DNA of 64,000 nt from contig JARFTZ010000048.1 of NCBI GenBank assembly GCA_029289235.1, forward strand, positions 124,001 to 188,000, given 5' to 3'. Below the pieces are notes generated by a model. The model was not told the DNA's origin, did not search any database, and saw only the letters and a program-made list of their open reading frames with translations. A program made the position numbers and the translations under genes. The DNA is from Gammaproteobacteria bacterium (lineage in GTDB: Bacteria; Pseudomonadota; Gammaproteobacteria; Burkholderiales; Rhodocyclaceae). Shown here in pieces: positions 25,923-33,767 of the stretch. The stretch's first letter is position 1. The number at the start of each line of letters is the position of its first letter.

Positions 25923-27480
25923 GCGGATACAGCTCCCAGTGTGCCTGCCGGATCAGGCAGGTCAGTTGACGCAGTTCGGCTTCCAGCGGACGGTCCTCGT
26001 CGAGGAACGCGGAATGTTCGGTGACGTTGCTCATGAAAGCCGCGACCTCTGGCATCAACGCGGTCGGCTCGGTATCGACCAGACGCTGACGCAGACGGAC
26101 ACCCTGCACGCTGGCCAGCGTCAGCGCCGCGGCGACCTGCTCGGTCAGGTCGAGGACGCGCAGACAATCGCGTGCCGCAATGGTGCCCATGCTCACCTTG
26201 TCCTGGTTGTGGCACTCGGTCGAGCGCGAGAAGACGCTGGCCGGCATCGTCAGTTTCAGCGCTTCGGCGGTCCAGGCCGAGGCGCCGATCTGCACGGCCT
26301 TGAAGCCGTGGTTTATCGGCGCACGCGTGACGCTGCTGCCGGACAGGTTCTGCGGCAGGCCATGGTTGAACCTGCTATCGACGAGCAGGGCCAGCTGGCG
26401 GTCCATCAGGTCGGCGAGGTTGGCGACGGCGGTCTTCAGCGCGTCCATGGCGAAAGCGATGTGGCCGCCGTAGAAATGGCCGCCGTGCAGCACCAGTTCG
26501 GCATCGCCGTCGATCAGCGGATTGTCATTGGCGCTGTTGAGCTCGTTCTCGATGTCGCGGCGCATCCAGGTCAGCGCATCGCGGGCGACGCCGATCACGT
26601 GCGGCGCGCAGCGGATCGAATAGCGGTCCTGCAGGCGAATGACCTCCTTGTCGTCGGGATGCAGATCGGCGTAAATCCACGCGGCTGCTTCGTTCTGCCC
26701 GGCGTGCGGCTTGGCGGCGAAGAGGCACGGATCGAAATGGCCGCGATTGCCGCGCAGGGCGATCGACGCGAGCGCCGTCAGCCGGCAGCAAAGACGGCTC
26801 AGCGATTCGGCGCGTTGCCAGGCGAGGCAGGCCAGCGCGGTCATCACGGCGGTGCCGTTCATCACTGCCAGCCCCTCCTTCGGCGCCAGCCGGAGCGGCG
26901 GCAGCCCCAGTTCATCGAGCACCTCGAGCGCCGGCCGGCGTTGTCCGGCAAAACGGACGTCGCGTTCGCCGATCAGCGCGGCGGCGACGTAGGAGAGCGG
27001 CGTCAGGTCGCCGCTGGCGCCGACCGAGCCTTCGGCCGGGATGAACGGCAGGACGCGATGCCGGATCAGCGCCGCCAGCTGCTCGAGCAGCTCCCAGCGC
27101 ACGCCGGAATAGCCCTGCGCCAGCGAGTTCAGGCGGCAGACGAGCACGGCCAGCGTCTGCTCGTCGTCCAGATACTCGCCGAGGCCGCAACCGTGGTAGC
27201 GCGTCAGGTGCAGCGGCAGTTCGGCGACGAGTTCGGGCGGGATGCCGACGGTGCAGGAGTCGCCGTAACCAGTGGTGACGCCGTAGACGACCCCGTTGTT
27301 GGCCAGCAGGCGTTCGAGATACTGCGCGCCGCTGCGAATGCGGCGTGCGAACTCGGGCGCGCCGGACAGCGACACGCCGGCTTCGCCGCGCGCGACGCGC
27401 AACACGTCCTCGATGCGCAGCCGCCGTTCGCCGACGGTTACGTGCGTTTCGAGTGTCTTCGGAGATGTGCCAATGTTCAT
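25915..27480 (-). CDS. Aromatic amino acid ammonia-lyase (HAL/TAL family)
   Basis: 521 residues. The MIO cofactor is formed from the Ala-Ser-Gly triad in GSVGASGDLTPLSYVA. Other signatures are GVTTGYGDSC, the QDRYSIRCAP stretch and NSANDNPLIDG. The substrate-selectivity pair, by alignment to HAL (Ser-His) and bacterial TAL (His-Leu), reads Tyr-His here (HLTRYHGCGLG). The likely product is a cinnamate-type starter (4-coumarate if tyrosine is used) for the adjacent ligase, as in flexirubin and some APE pathways. Substrate cannot be fixed from sequence; plain histidine catabolism is unlikely because no hut genes are near. Confidence 0.88.
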   Translation of the reverse strand: MNIGTSPKTLETHVTVGERRLRIEDVLRVARGEAGVSLSGAPEFARRIRSGAQYLERLLANNGVVYGVTTGYGDSCTVGIPPELVAELPLHLTRYHGCGLGEYLDDEQTLAVLVCRLNSLAQGYSGVRWELLEQLAALIRHRVLPFIPAEGSVGASGDLTPLSYVAAALIGERDVRFAGQRRPALEVLDELGLPPLRLAPKEGLAVMNGTAVMTALACLAWQRAESLSRLCCRLTALASIALRGNRGHFDPCLFAAKPHAGQNEAAAWIYADLHPDDKEVIRLQDRYSIRCAPHVIGVARDALTWMRRDIENELNSANDNPLIDGDAELVLHGGHFYGGHIAFAMDALKTAVANLADLMDRQLALLVDSRFNHGLPQNLSGSSVTRAPINHGFKAVQIGASAWTAEALKLTMPASVFSRSTECHNQDKVSMGTIAARDCLRVLDLTEQVAAALTLASVQGVRLRQRLVDTEPTALMPEVAAFMSNVTEHSAFLDEDRPLEAELRQLTCLIRQAHWELYPHV

Positions 27481-29189
27481 GAGTCTTGCCGTGCCCCGTC
27501 AGTGGCAGGGGCGCCGCCCTGCCAGAAGTCGTAGAAATTGAACCATTGCTCCGGCACCAGCCGGCAGTAGTGCTCGAGCCGTTGCGCATAGCGCTGGAGG
27601 TACTCCTGAAGGCGTACCAGTCGTTCGCGGCGCGGCAAGTCGATCCGCTCGGCGAAGCGCTCCAGATGAATCCGGTAACCAGGTTGGCTGCCCTGCGTCT
27701 CGCGCAGGCCGAACACCAGATAGACCGGGCATTCGAGCAGGCTGGCGAGGATGAAGGGGCCGTGCGCGAACGGGGCCGGGCTGCCGAGAAAATCCACGCG
27801 GCTGACCCGGTGGCTGCTTCGCTCGGCCGGCGGGGTGCGGTCGCCGACGATGACCACCAATTCGCCGCGATCGATCTTCTCCTTCAGCAGGATCGCCGTG
27901 TCCGCCCCCAGGTGTGAGACTTGGATCATGTTCACGCCGAATTCGGCGTTGGCCTGCTTGAGCATGTCGTTGAAGCGCTGGGCATGCTCCGTAAAAACGA
28001 CGGCATTGACCGTCGCCTGGCGTTCGTTGACCGCCAGTGCACGCATCATTTCGAGGTTGCCGAGATGCGCGCCGATCAGCACCGCACCCTGCCCGCTATC
28101 GAGCAGCCGGTGCAGCTCGGGGCGGTCGGGAAAGTTGACCTGCCGGCTTCCCAGTTCGCCGAGCCAGGCCGCCAACTTGTCCAGCCCGGACTGGCCGAAC
28201 GCCAGCATGTGCCGGAAGCTGTCGCGCCAGCCCGGTTCCGGCCAGCCGTTCAGGCGATTCACGCGGCGCAGGTAGTCGAGCGAGGCAGTACGGGCTTTTT
28301 TTCCGGTGAGGAAGAAGTAGCCGATGATCGGGTAGAGCAGCCAGCGCGCCACCTGCGGACCGAGCAGGCGGTAGCAGGCGAAGACGGTCTTCAGACCGAG
28401 CACGCTGCCGCGTTCGGCGAGGCGCGACCAGTGCTGCCCGGCGGCGCGCCGGCCGAACAGCTTGCGCGTGAGCAGCACCGGCAGGCGCAGCAGCATGCCG
28501 CAGGTCAGGCGCGTGTGCATCTTCGAAATGCGCAGGTTGTCGCGCAGCATGTCGAAGTGCGACAGGCCGTCCTCGGGATAGGTCACGCGCGTGTCGACGA
28601 CCAGGAACTCGAGTCCTTCCCAAGCCAGCCGGACGAAGATCTCGATGTCGAAATCCATCCGCGTCGGTATCTCGACGCGGTCGATCAGCGCACAGGTCTC
28701 AGCCAGCGGATAGAGCCGGAAGCCGCACATCGAGTCGATGATCGACGGGTTCAGCGTTTCGACGCAGACCCAGAAATGGGTGATGTAGCGGCCGTACAGC
28801 CGTCCCTTCGGCACCGACGCGTCATAGATCGGCTGGCCACAAACGAGCGCCAGCGGATGGGCAGCGCTGAGTTCGAGGAAACGCGGGACATCGGCCGTGT
28901 CGTGCTGGCCGTCGGCGTCGATCTGCAGCGCGTGGGTGAAGCCGGCGGCCAGCGCCTCGCGCATGCCGCGCATCACGGCAGCGCCCTTGCCGCCGTTCTG
29001 CGGCAGGCGAAACAGGCGGACCCGCGGGAACTCCGCGGCAAGGTCGGCGAGAACCCGCTGCGTGGTCTCGTCGCTGCCGTCGTCGACGATGAGGATCGGC
29101 AGGGCGTAGCCGGCGAGCCGTTCGACCGTCGCGCGGATGCTGCGCCAGTGGTTGTAGATCGGGATCAGCAGGCAGGGCGAGAAGGTCAT
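27477..29189 (-). CDS. Glycosyltransferase family 2 fused to LpxL-like acyltransferase, ApeJ-type
   Basis: 570 residues. The N-terminal GT2 domain has LLIPIYNHWRSIRATVE, IVDDGSDETTQ and the acidic metal motif LQIDADGQHD. The C-terminal HtrB/LpxL-like domain has LIGAHLGNLEMMRALAV (HX4E type) and VVIVGDRTPP. Such fusions are standard in APE clusters and are believed to attach the polyene to a lipid/sugar anchor. ATG 29189 overlaps the upstream stop (ATGA), which fixes the start in preference to the longer in-frame start. Confidence 0.9.
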   Translation of the reverse strand: MTFSPCLLIPIYNHWRSIRATVERLAGYALPILIVDDGSDETTQRVLADLAAEFPRVRLFRLPQNGGKGAAVMRGMREALAAGFTHALQIDADGQHDTADVPRFLELSAAHPLALVCGQPIYDASVPKGRLYGRYITHFWVCVETLNPSIIDSMCGFRLYPLAETCALIDRVEIPTRMDFDIEIFVRLAWEGLEFLVVDTRVTYPEDGLSHFDMLRDNLRISKMHTRLTCGMLLRLPVLLTRKLFGRRAAGQHWSRLAERGSVLGLKTVFACYRLLGPQVARWLLYPIIGYFFLTGKKARTASLDYLRRVNRLNGWPEPGWRDSFRHMLAFGQSGLDKLAAWLGELGSRQVNFPDRPELHRLLDSGQGAVLIGAHLGNLEMMRALAVNERQATVNAVVFTEHAQRFNDMLKQANAEFGVNMIQVSHLGADTAILLKEKIDRGELVVIVGDRTPPAERSSHRVSRVDFLGSPAPFAHGPFILASLLECPVYLVFGLRETQGSQPGYRIHLERFAERIDLPRRERLVRLQEYLQRYAQRLEHYCRLVPEQWFNFYDFWQGGAPATDGARQDS

Positions 29190-30910
29190 GCGGCACCGCC
29201 GAAGAGAATGCGTCCGGTGGAATACTTGCGCTGCGGCGTGGCGTAAGCGAACTCGAGACGCTGGCGGGCGGCATCCCAGGTCAATGAAAGCTGGAGCTTC
29301 GTTCCCGGGAGGATGACGCCGAGAAACTTGAGGTTTTCCAGCGCCGAGAAGTGGCCGGTTAACGCTAGGTGTCGGCGCGCAAAAAACACCGCCCAATCGA
29401 CCTGAACAACACCCGGCAGGAGGGCTGCGCCGGGGAAATGACCGGCGAAGTGCGCGATGTCGGACGTGACATGCAGATCGAGCACGACGTGATTCCGGTT
29501 CCCTCCGGCAAAGTTGACGGCGGTGACTTCTGGCAGCAGCGCTGGTTCGGGAACGACGTCAGGCAAATCGAACAGCGCCGCCAACGCGGCAGCGGCGACC
29601 TTGCCGCGCTCGTTGGTCGGCAACTGGTCGGGAAAGCGCCAGTGGCGCGGCAGCAGCACCGCGTCGAAATGGTTGGCGAGATGCGTACGCAGCGTCTGCG
29701 CGACGGCGCGTTTGCCGGACGCTTGCAGCGCTGCTTTGCCTTGTGCATTGAGTACCACAACGGCGCCGATACTCTGACGACGCCCGTTCAACGCGACGGC
29801 AGCGGACGAATCGACCCAGCCGTGGGCGAGCAGCCGGGATTCCATGTCCGGCAGGGACAGTCGCTTTTCCTCGATCTTGACGATGCGGTCGAGTCGGCCG
29901 AGCAGGCGGAAGCGGCCGTCGGCCTGCAGGGCGATGCCGTCATCCATTTCCCACGGTGCGTCGTCCGCGAGAAAGGGCGAGCGCAGCGTCAGCGCGCCGG
30001 TATCCGAGGCGGACACCGTGTGGCAGAGGAACGGTGTCCACAAGTCGCCATCGGCCCCGACTTGCTGGCGCCAGGCGACGCCGCCGGTTTCGGTGCTGCC
30101 GAAGACTTCGATCGGCGCTTCGCCCAGGCCGTCGGCCAGCGCCCTGGCCGCACTGCCCGGCAGCGGGCCGCCGGAGGAGAAGACGGCGACCGGCTTCGGT
30201 TGCAGCGCCGCCAGCGGCAGCAAGTCGGGCAGACGCGTCAGCTGGGCGGGGCTGGAGATCAGTGCCGCGCGGCCGAAGACGGCGAGGCGTTCTTCCAGCA
30301 TATCCGGATGGGCGCAAGTCACGGCGTCGAAAACCCGGCCGCTGGCCAGCGGCCAGAAAACCCGGAAGAGCAGGCCGTAGATGTGCTGATGCGGCGCGGT
30401 CGCCAGAATCGCCGCCGCGCCGATCTTTTCGCCCCACAGCGATTCAAGGACCGCGACTTCCGCGTCGAACTGCGCCAGCGTCTTGCGCACCCGCTTGTGT
30501 TCGCCGGTGCTGCCCGAGGTGTACAGGTCGATGATCGCCCGGTGCGGATCGATCGCCGCAAGGGGGGACGTCAGCGAGGCGTTGTCGACCGTCAGCGTGT
30601 CCAGTCGGGCGTCGAAGGCCGCGGCTAGCGCATCCAGCGTTCCCGGGCGGGTGTTCGGCGGAATGACCGCCTGCTTCCCGGCGAGCAGGAGCGCGAAAAG
30701 TTCGGCGGTGAAGTCGAGCGGGTCGTCGCTGGTCAGTAGCCAGCGCTTTTCAGGATGTTGCCGCAGCGTGGCGGCGAGACGGGAAACCCGCACGGAGAAG
30801 TCGCGCCAGACGATCAGGCGCTGTCCGTCACGGGCTACCGGGTGATCGTCGGGGCGCCCCCGATTGAACAAGTCGGGCAGGGCGATCAGGTGAGGGGCGA
30901 AATTCGTCAT
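29186..30910 (-). CDS. Acyl-CoA/ACP ligase fused to a hotdog dehydratase-like domain (ApeH-ApeI type)
   Basis: 574 residues from ATG 30910, which overlaps the upstream stop. The N-terminal ANL adenylating domain (to ~residue 450) has the P-loop LYTSGSTGEHKRVRKTLA and EVFGSTETGGVAWRQ. The last ~110 residues form a hotdog domain with SDIAHFAGHFPGAALLPGVV, the active-site type of ApeI dehydratases. The ligase would activate the aryl starter (coumarate-like) and load an ACP; the hotdog part would act in the dehydration step. In E. coli these are, to my recollection, separate genes, here one polypeptide. Confidence 0.88.
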   Translation of the reverse strand: MTNFAPHLIALPDLFNRGRPDDHPVARDGQRLIVWRDFSVRVSRLAATLRQHPEKRWLLTSDDPLDFTAELFALLLAGKQAVIPPNTRPGTLDALAAAFDARLDTLTVDNASLTSPLAAIDPHRAIIDLYTSGSTGEHKRVRKTLAQFDAEVAVLESLWGEKIGAAAILATAPHQHIYGLLFRVFWPLASGRVFDAVTCAHPDMLEERLAVFGRAALISSPAQLTRLPDLLPLAALQPKPVAVFSSGGPLPGSAARALADGLGEAPIEVFGSTETGGVAWRQQVGADGDLWTPFLCHTVSASDTGALTLRSPFLADDAPWEMDDGIALQADGRFRLLGRLDRIVKIEEKRLSLPDMESRLLAHGWVDSSAAVALNGRRQSIGAVVVLNAQGKAALQASGKRAVAQTLRTHLANHFDAVLLPRHWRFPDQLPTNERGKVAAAALAALFDLPDVVPEPALLPEVTAVNFAGGNRNHVVLDLHVTSDIAHFAGHFPGAALLPGVVQVDWAVFFARRHLALTGHFSALENLKFLGVILPGTKLQLSLTWDAARQRLEFAYATPQRKYSTGRILFGGAA

Positions 30911-31473
30911 CCCGTCTTTCGCATGATGAACAGGCGACGATAGAGCCACTCGCCGGCGAACAGGGCACCCATCAACAGGTAGGCGATGAAGCCGTTGTAG
31001 AGCGCCCAGTCGTCGCGGCTGGCATACAGCGCCGTCCAGGCGGCGGCGGCGCCGTTGGCGACGAAGAAGGCGCACCAGAGCTGGGTCACGCGCCGCGTAT
31101 AGCCGATGGCCGCCGCAGGCAGGTCGGGCTCGCCGAGCCGCGCGAAACGCTCGACCATCGACGGCGGAACGAGCAGCGAGCCGCCGAAGAGCAGCAGCAT
31201 CCCGAGGTTGACCGCCGCCGGGTACAGCCGCAACAACAGCTCGCTATTGGTGGCCGCCGTTGCTCCCGCGAGCAGCAGCAGTCCGCCGAGGATCGCCAGG
31301 TCGATGCGCGACAGGCTCGCCAGCAGGCGGGTCGCCTGCCGGCTGCGCCGCATCAGGAGAACCGCCACGAGTACCAGCGCGACATGGCGCGGCTCGGCGA
31401 TGCGCAGCCCGAAAAAAATGGCGACTGGATAAAGCAGCCAGGATAGCGGGGAAAGCAGTTGCTTCAGTCGCAT
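30907..31473 (-). CDS. Polytopic membrane protein, ApeG/COG4648-type
   Basis: 188 residues with about five to six hydrophobic stretches (LLYPVAIFFGLRIA, HVALVLVAVLLM, IDLAILGGLLLLAGATAA, LGMLLLFGGSLLVPPSM, WCAFFVANGAAAAWTALYA). COG4648-type proteins of this size occur between ACP and ligase genes in APE clusters. Function unknown; an inner-membrane role in assembly or transfer is likely. The stop overlaps the ligase start. Confidence 0.78.
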   Translation of the reverse strand: MRLKQLLSPLSWLLYPVAIFFGLRIAEPRHVALVLVAVLLMRRSRQATRLLASLSRIDLAILGGLLLLAGATAATNSELLLRLYPAAVNLGMLLLFGGSLLVPPSMVERFARLGEPDLPAAAIGYTRRVTQLWCAFFVANGAAAAWTALYASRDDWALYNGFIAYLLMGALFAGEWLYRRLFIMRKTG

Positions 31474-31510
31474 CGGGTCGCCGGGTCGAAGAGGAGACGC
31501 ACGATCGACG

Positions 31511-31756
31511 TCAGCCGGCCATCAGTTGCTTGACGGTGCTGATCACGTCGCCGACGGTACGAACCGTCTTGAAATCCTCGGGCTTGATGCGCTTGCCGGT
31601 CAGTTGTTGCAGCTTGATCGCCAGATCGACGGCATCGATGCTGTCGAGGTCGAGTTCCTTGAAAAGGTTCGCTTCCGGAACCACGCGCTCCGGGCTGATC
31701 TCGAAGGACTCCTCGAGGATTTCCTTGAGTTTGTCGAGGATTTGTTCGTCGTTCAT
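31511..31756 (-). CDS. Acyl carrier protein, ApeF-type
   Basis: 81 residues from ATG 31756 (MNDEQILDKLKEILEESFEI). The 4'-phosphopantetheine site is Ser in LDLDSIDAVDLAIKLQQ. It is acidic and helical as usual for ACPs. It is one of two tandem ACPs that carry the growing polyene between ketosynthase, reductase and dehydratases. The longer in-frame start at 31921 would lie inside the other ACP gene and is rejected. Confidence 0.93.
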   Translation of the reverse strand: MNDEQILDKLKEILEESFEISPERVVPEANLFKELDLDSIDAVDLAIKLQQLTGKRIKPEDFKTVRTVGDVISTVKQLMAG

Positions 31757-31784
31757 GTTTGTCTTGCCCAGTAAAAACGTTGAC

Positions 31785-32051
31785 TCAGACGGCTTGTGTC
31801 TGTGCCTTGACCAGTTGCGCCAGGCTATTGACCGAGCGGAAATGCTCGCGGTTGCCCGCGTCGTTGGCTTCGAGTTGCACCTTGTACTTCTTGCGCAGGG
31901 CGATGCCCAGTTCCAGCGCATCGATCGAGTCGAGACCGAAGCCGCCGTCGCCGAACAGCGGGATGTCGTCGGCGATGTCTTCCGGTTGCGTGTCTTCGAG
32001 GTCGAGCGCGTCGATGATGAGGCGCTTGATTTCCTGTTTCAGCATGTCCAT
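31785..32051 (-). CDS. Acyl carrier protein, ApeE-type
   Basis: 88 residues. The phosphopantetheine Ser lies in GFGLDSIDALELGIALRKK. The N-terminal MDMLKQEIKRLIIDALDLED is longer than the other ACP. The gene overlaps the acyltransferase end by 13 bases and is 28 bases upstream of the second ACP gene. Two different ACPs side by side are a hallmark of APE clusters. Confidence 0.92.
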   Translation of the reverse strand: MDMLKQEIKRLIIDALDLEDTQPEDIADDIPLFGDGGFGLDSIDALELGIALRKKYKVQLEANDAGNREHFRSVNSLAQLVKAQTQAV

Positions 32052-32824
32052 CGAGTGAGTTCCTGACTAAAAAAACCTTCAAGTGCCCGCGTCAGCTTGC
32101 GGGCGGCGATCGTTTGCGTTTCGCACGGTTCGACCCAGTGCTCCGGGCGCACGGGGTCGAGTACGCGGATGCGCAGGTGGAAGCGGCGCGGCGGAATCTG
32201 ATACCACTTCTCGCGCTTGGTCAGCGTTGTCGGATTGCAGTCGATGATCACGGGGATGACCGAAGCCTGGCTCCGCAAGGCGATATGGGAAGCGCCGCGC
32301 TGAAAACGCAGCGGCTCGCCGGGGCTGGTACGCGTGCCTTCGGGAAAAATGATCAGCGGTTTGCCATGGCGCAGATCGCGGGCGCAGTCGTCGATCAGGC
32401 TGTCGGAATCCGAGTTGCTGAGGTAACCGGCGGCACGGACCACGCCGCCGAGGAAGGGATTCAGCCACAGCGACTGCTTGACCACGCAACTGGCGTCGGG
32501 CATCAACGAGATCAGCGCCACGACATCGATCAGTGTCGGATGATTGGCCAGCACCAGCATGCCCCCGCAGTCACGCAGCTTTTCCGCCCCGTCCACCTCC
32601 ATGCGCATGATGCCGACCGTTTCCATCAGCCAGAGGAAGGCACCGAAGGATTTGTGAATGATCCAGCGCGTTCTTTCGGCGCGTGTGCGTCGACAGGCCG
32701 CGCTTACGGCGGGGAAGACGAATGCCCAAAGCGCGAAACCGCCCAGGCTGAAGATCGCAAAGCACCCTCCGGTCGCGACCAGCCGCCAGCAGTAATTCAG
32801 ACGGGAAAACATCAGGCCTCCCAT
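32039..32824 (-). CDS. Lysophospholipid acyltransferase-like protein (PlsC family), ApeD-type
   Basis: 261 residues from ATG 32824, which overlaps the upstream stop (ATGA). An N-terminal hydrophobic helix (VATGGCFAIFSLGGFALWAF) anchors it. The PlsC motif NHPTLIDVV (HX4D) at about residue 95 and FPEGTRTSPG further on are both present. It probably moves an acyl chain to a lipid acceptor during assembly of the membrane-anchored polyene. Confidence 0.9.
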   Translation of the reverse strand: MGGLMFSRLNYCWRLVATGGCFAIFSLGGFALWAFVFPAVSAACRRTRAERTRWIIHKSFGAFLWLMETVGIMRMEVDGAEKLRDCGGMLVLANHPTLIDVVALISLMPDASCVVKQSLWLNPFLGGVVRAAGYLSNSDSDSLIDDCARDLRHGKPLIIFPEGTRTSPGEPLRFQRGASHIALRSQASVIPVIIDCNPTTLTKREKWYQIPPRRFHLRIRVLDPVRPEHWVEPCETQTIAARKLTRALEGFFSQELTRWTC

Positions 32825-33555
32825 CAACCGTTCTTTTCCCAGCGCCAGGTGCGACCGCCTTCGCTCCACGCGCCCTCGCCTTGGTCGAGGGCGCGGATAA
32901 AGGCTTTTGCTTGCGCTTCGTTGCCCGGGGGGGCGCCGGTGGCGAGGGAAGTACAGGCAACGCGTGTCGACGCCGAGGCGTCGAGCAGCAGGCCCAACAC
33001 CAGCGTTGGCCGGTCAAGCGGTTCGCCCGTCTCGTAGTCCGCCGGGGCCGGTTCGTCGGCATAGAGGTAGAGCACCGGCAAGTCGGGCCTTTCGGCGAGT
33101 TGCAGGCAGGCCTCCAGCAAGCCATACCCGAAACTCGCCGTCCCGGCGGAGATGGCCGTGGAGGGCGCGGTATTCTTCTGCAGGATGGAGAACAGTCCCG
33201 CACTGGCGTTGAGCACGGACATGCTGAACAGGGTCGGCGAGAGTTCCTCCCCGGTCGCAAGGCTTTCCAGCATTTTTGTCGTGCGCGCGAGTTCGCCGTG
33301 GCGCGAGGCGAAAACGATCCGCGCACGGGTGACGTCCCGCACGCAATCATGCGCAACATGCAGCACGATCCTGGCCAGCGAGCTGAGACGCCGCCTGAGC
33401 ATCGGTTCGACGAAGCCGACCTCCGGAACCCGCGCCGGAGCGCCCTCGTCCGTGATGGACTCCCAGACCGAGCGGCGGGCGATCGGTGCAATCAATGGCA
33501 GAACAACAGAATGCAAGGTCAGGACTTTCTCGCGATGAAGCTCCAGGCGGGCCAC
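32824..33555 (-). CDS. Ketosynthase-like chain-length factor (PF13723-type), ApeC-type
   Basis: 243 residues if a GTG at 33555 is used; a TTG at 33516 has a better purine-rich upstream stretch (GAGAAAG), so the start is uncertain. It is the shortened ketosynthase-like family with VPEVGFVEPMLRRRLSSLAR near residue 45 and ISAGTASFGYGLLEA where a true ketosynthase would have its Cys. The missing Cys marks it as a chain-length factor partner, as described for the APE type II PKS. It is the first gene of the operon; its promoter region lies in 33556-33767. Confidence 0.85.
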   Translation of the reverse strand: MARLELHREKVLTLHSVVLPLIAPIARRSVWESITDEGAPARVPEVGFVEPMLRRRLSSLARIVLHVAHDCVRDVTRARIVFASRHGELARTTKMLESLATGEELSPTLFSMSVLNASAGLFSILQKNTAPSTAISAGTASFGYGLLEACLQLAERPDLPVLYLYADEPAPADYETGEPLDRPTLVLGLLLDASASTRVACTSLATGAPPGNEAQAKAFIRALDQGEGAWSEGGRTWRWEKNG

Positions 33556-33604
33556 GGGCTTGTGCTGGTGACAAATGGTTGGCCCGGACGACCGAACCGG
33601 CGGG

Positions 33605-33637
33605 CCGAATTATATCGGCTGAAAACGCAGCAAACCA
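33605..33637 (-). promoter_or_regulatory. Candidate promoter of the polyene operon
   Basis: On the minus strand, TATAAT (33614-33609) is a perfect -10. It sits inside an inverted repeat, GCCGA/TCGGC, flanking it at both sides, so an operator overlapping the promoter is possible. A weak -35-like TGGTTT lies 17 bases upstream (33637-33632). The spacing to the candidate start codons is short (about 45-90 bases). Motif-based only. Confidence 0.42.
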
Positions 33638-33767
33638 CATTCCAGACGGGTCTTTCATAGCGACGTTCGCGGACGAAAATGGTCGGGCAATCGCTCCTGT
33701 ATTTTGGCGCACAGCTGCTATGCTGAATTGACGCCCGCGTCGGGTCGCTTCTTGCTGCGGAGGAAAA

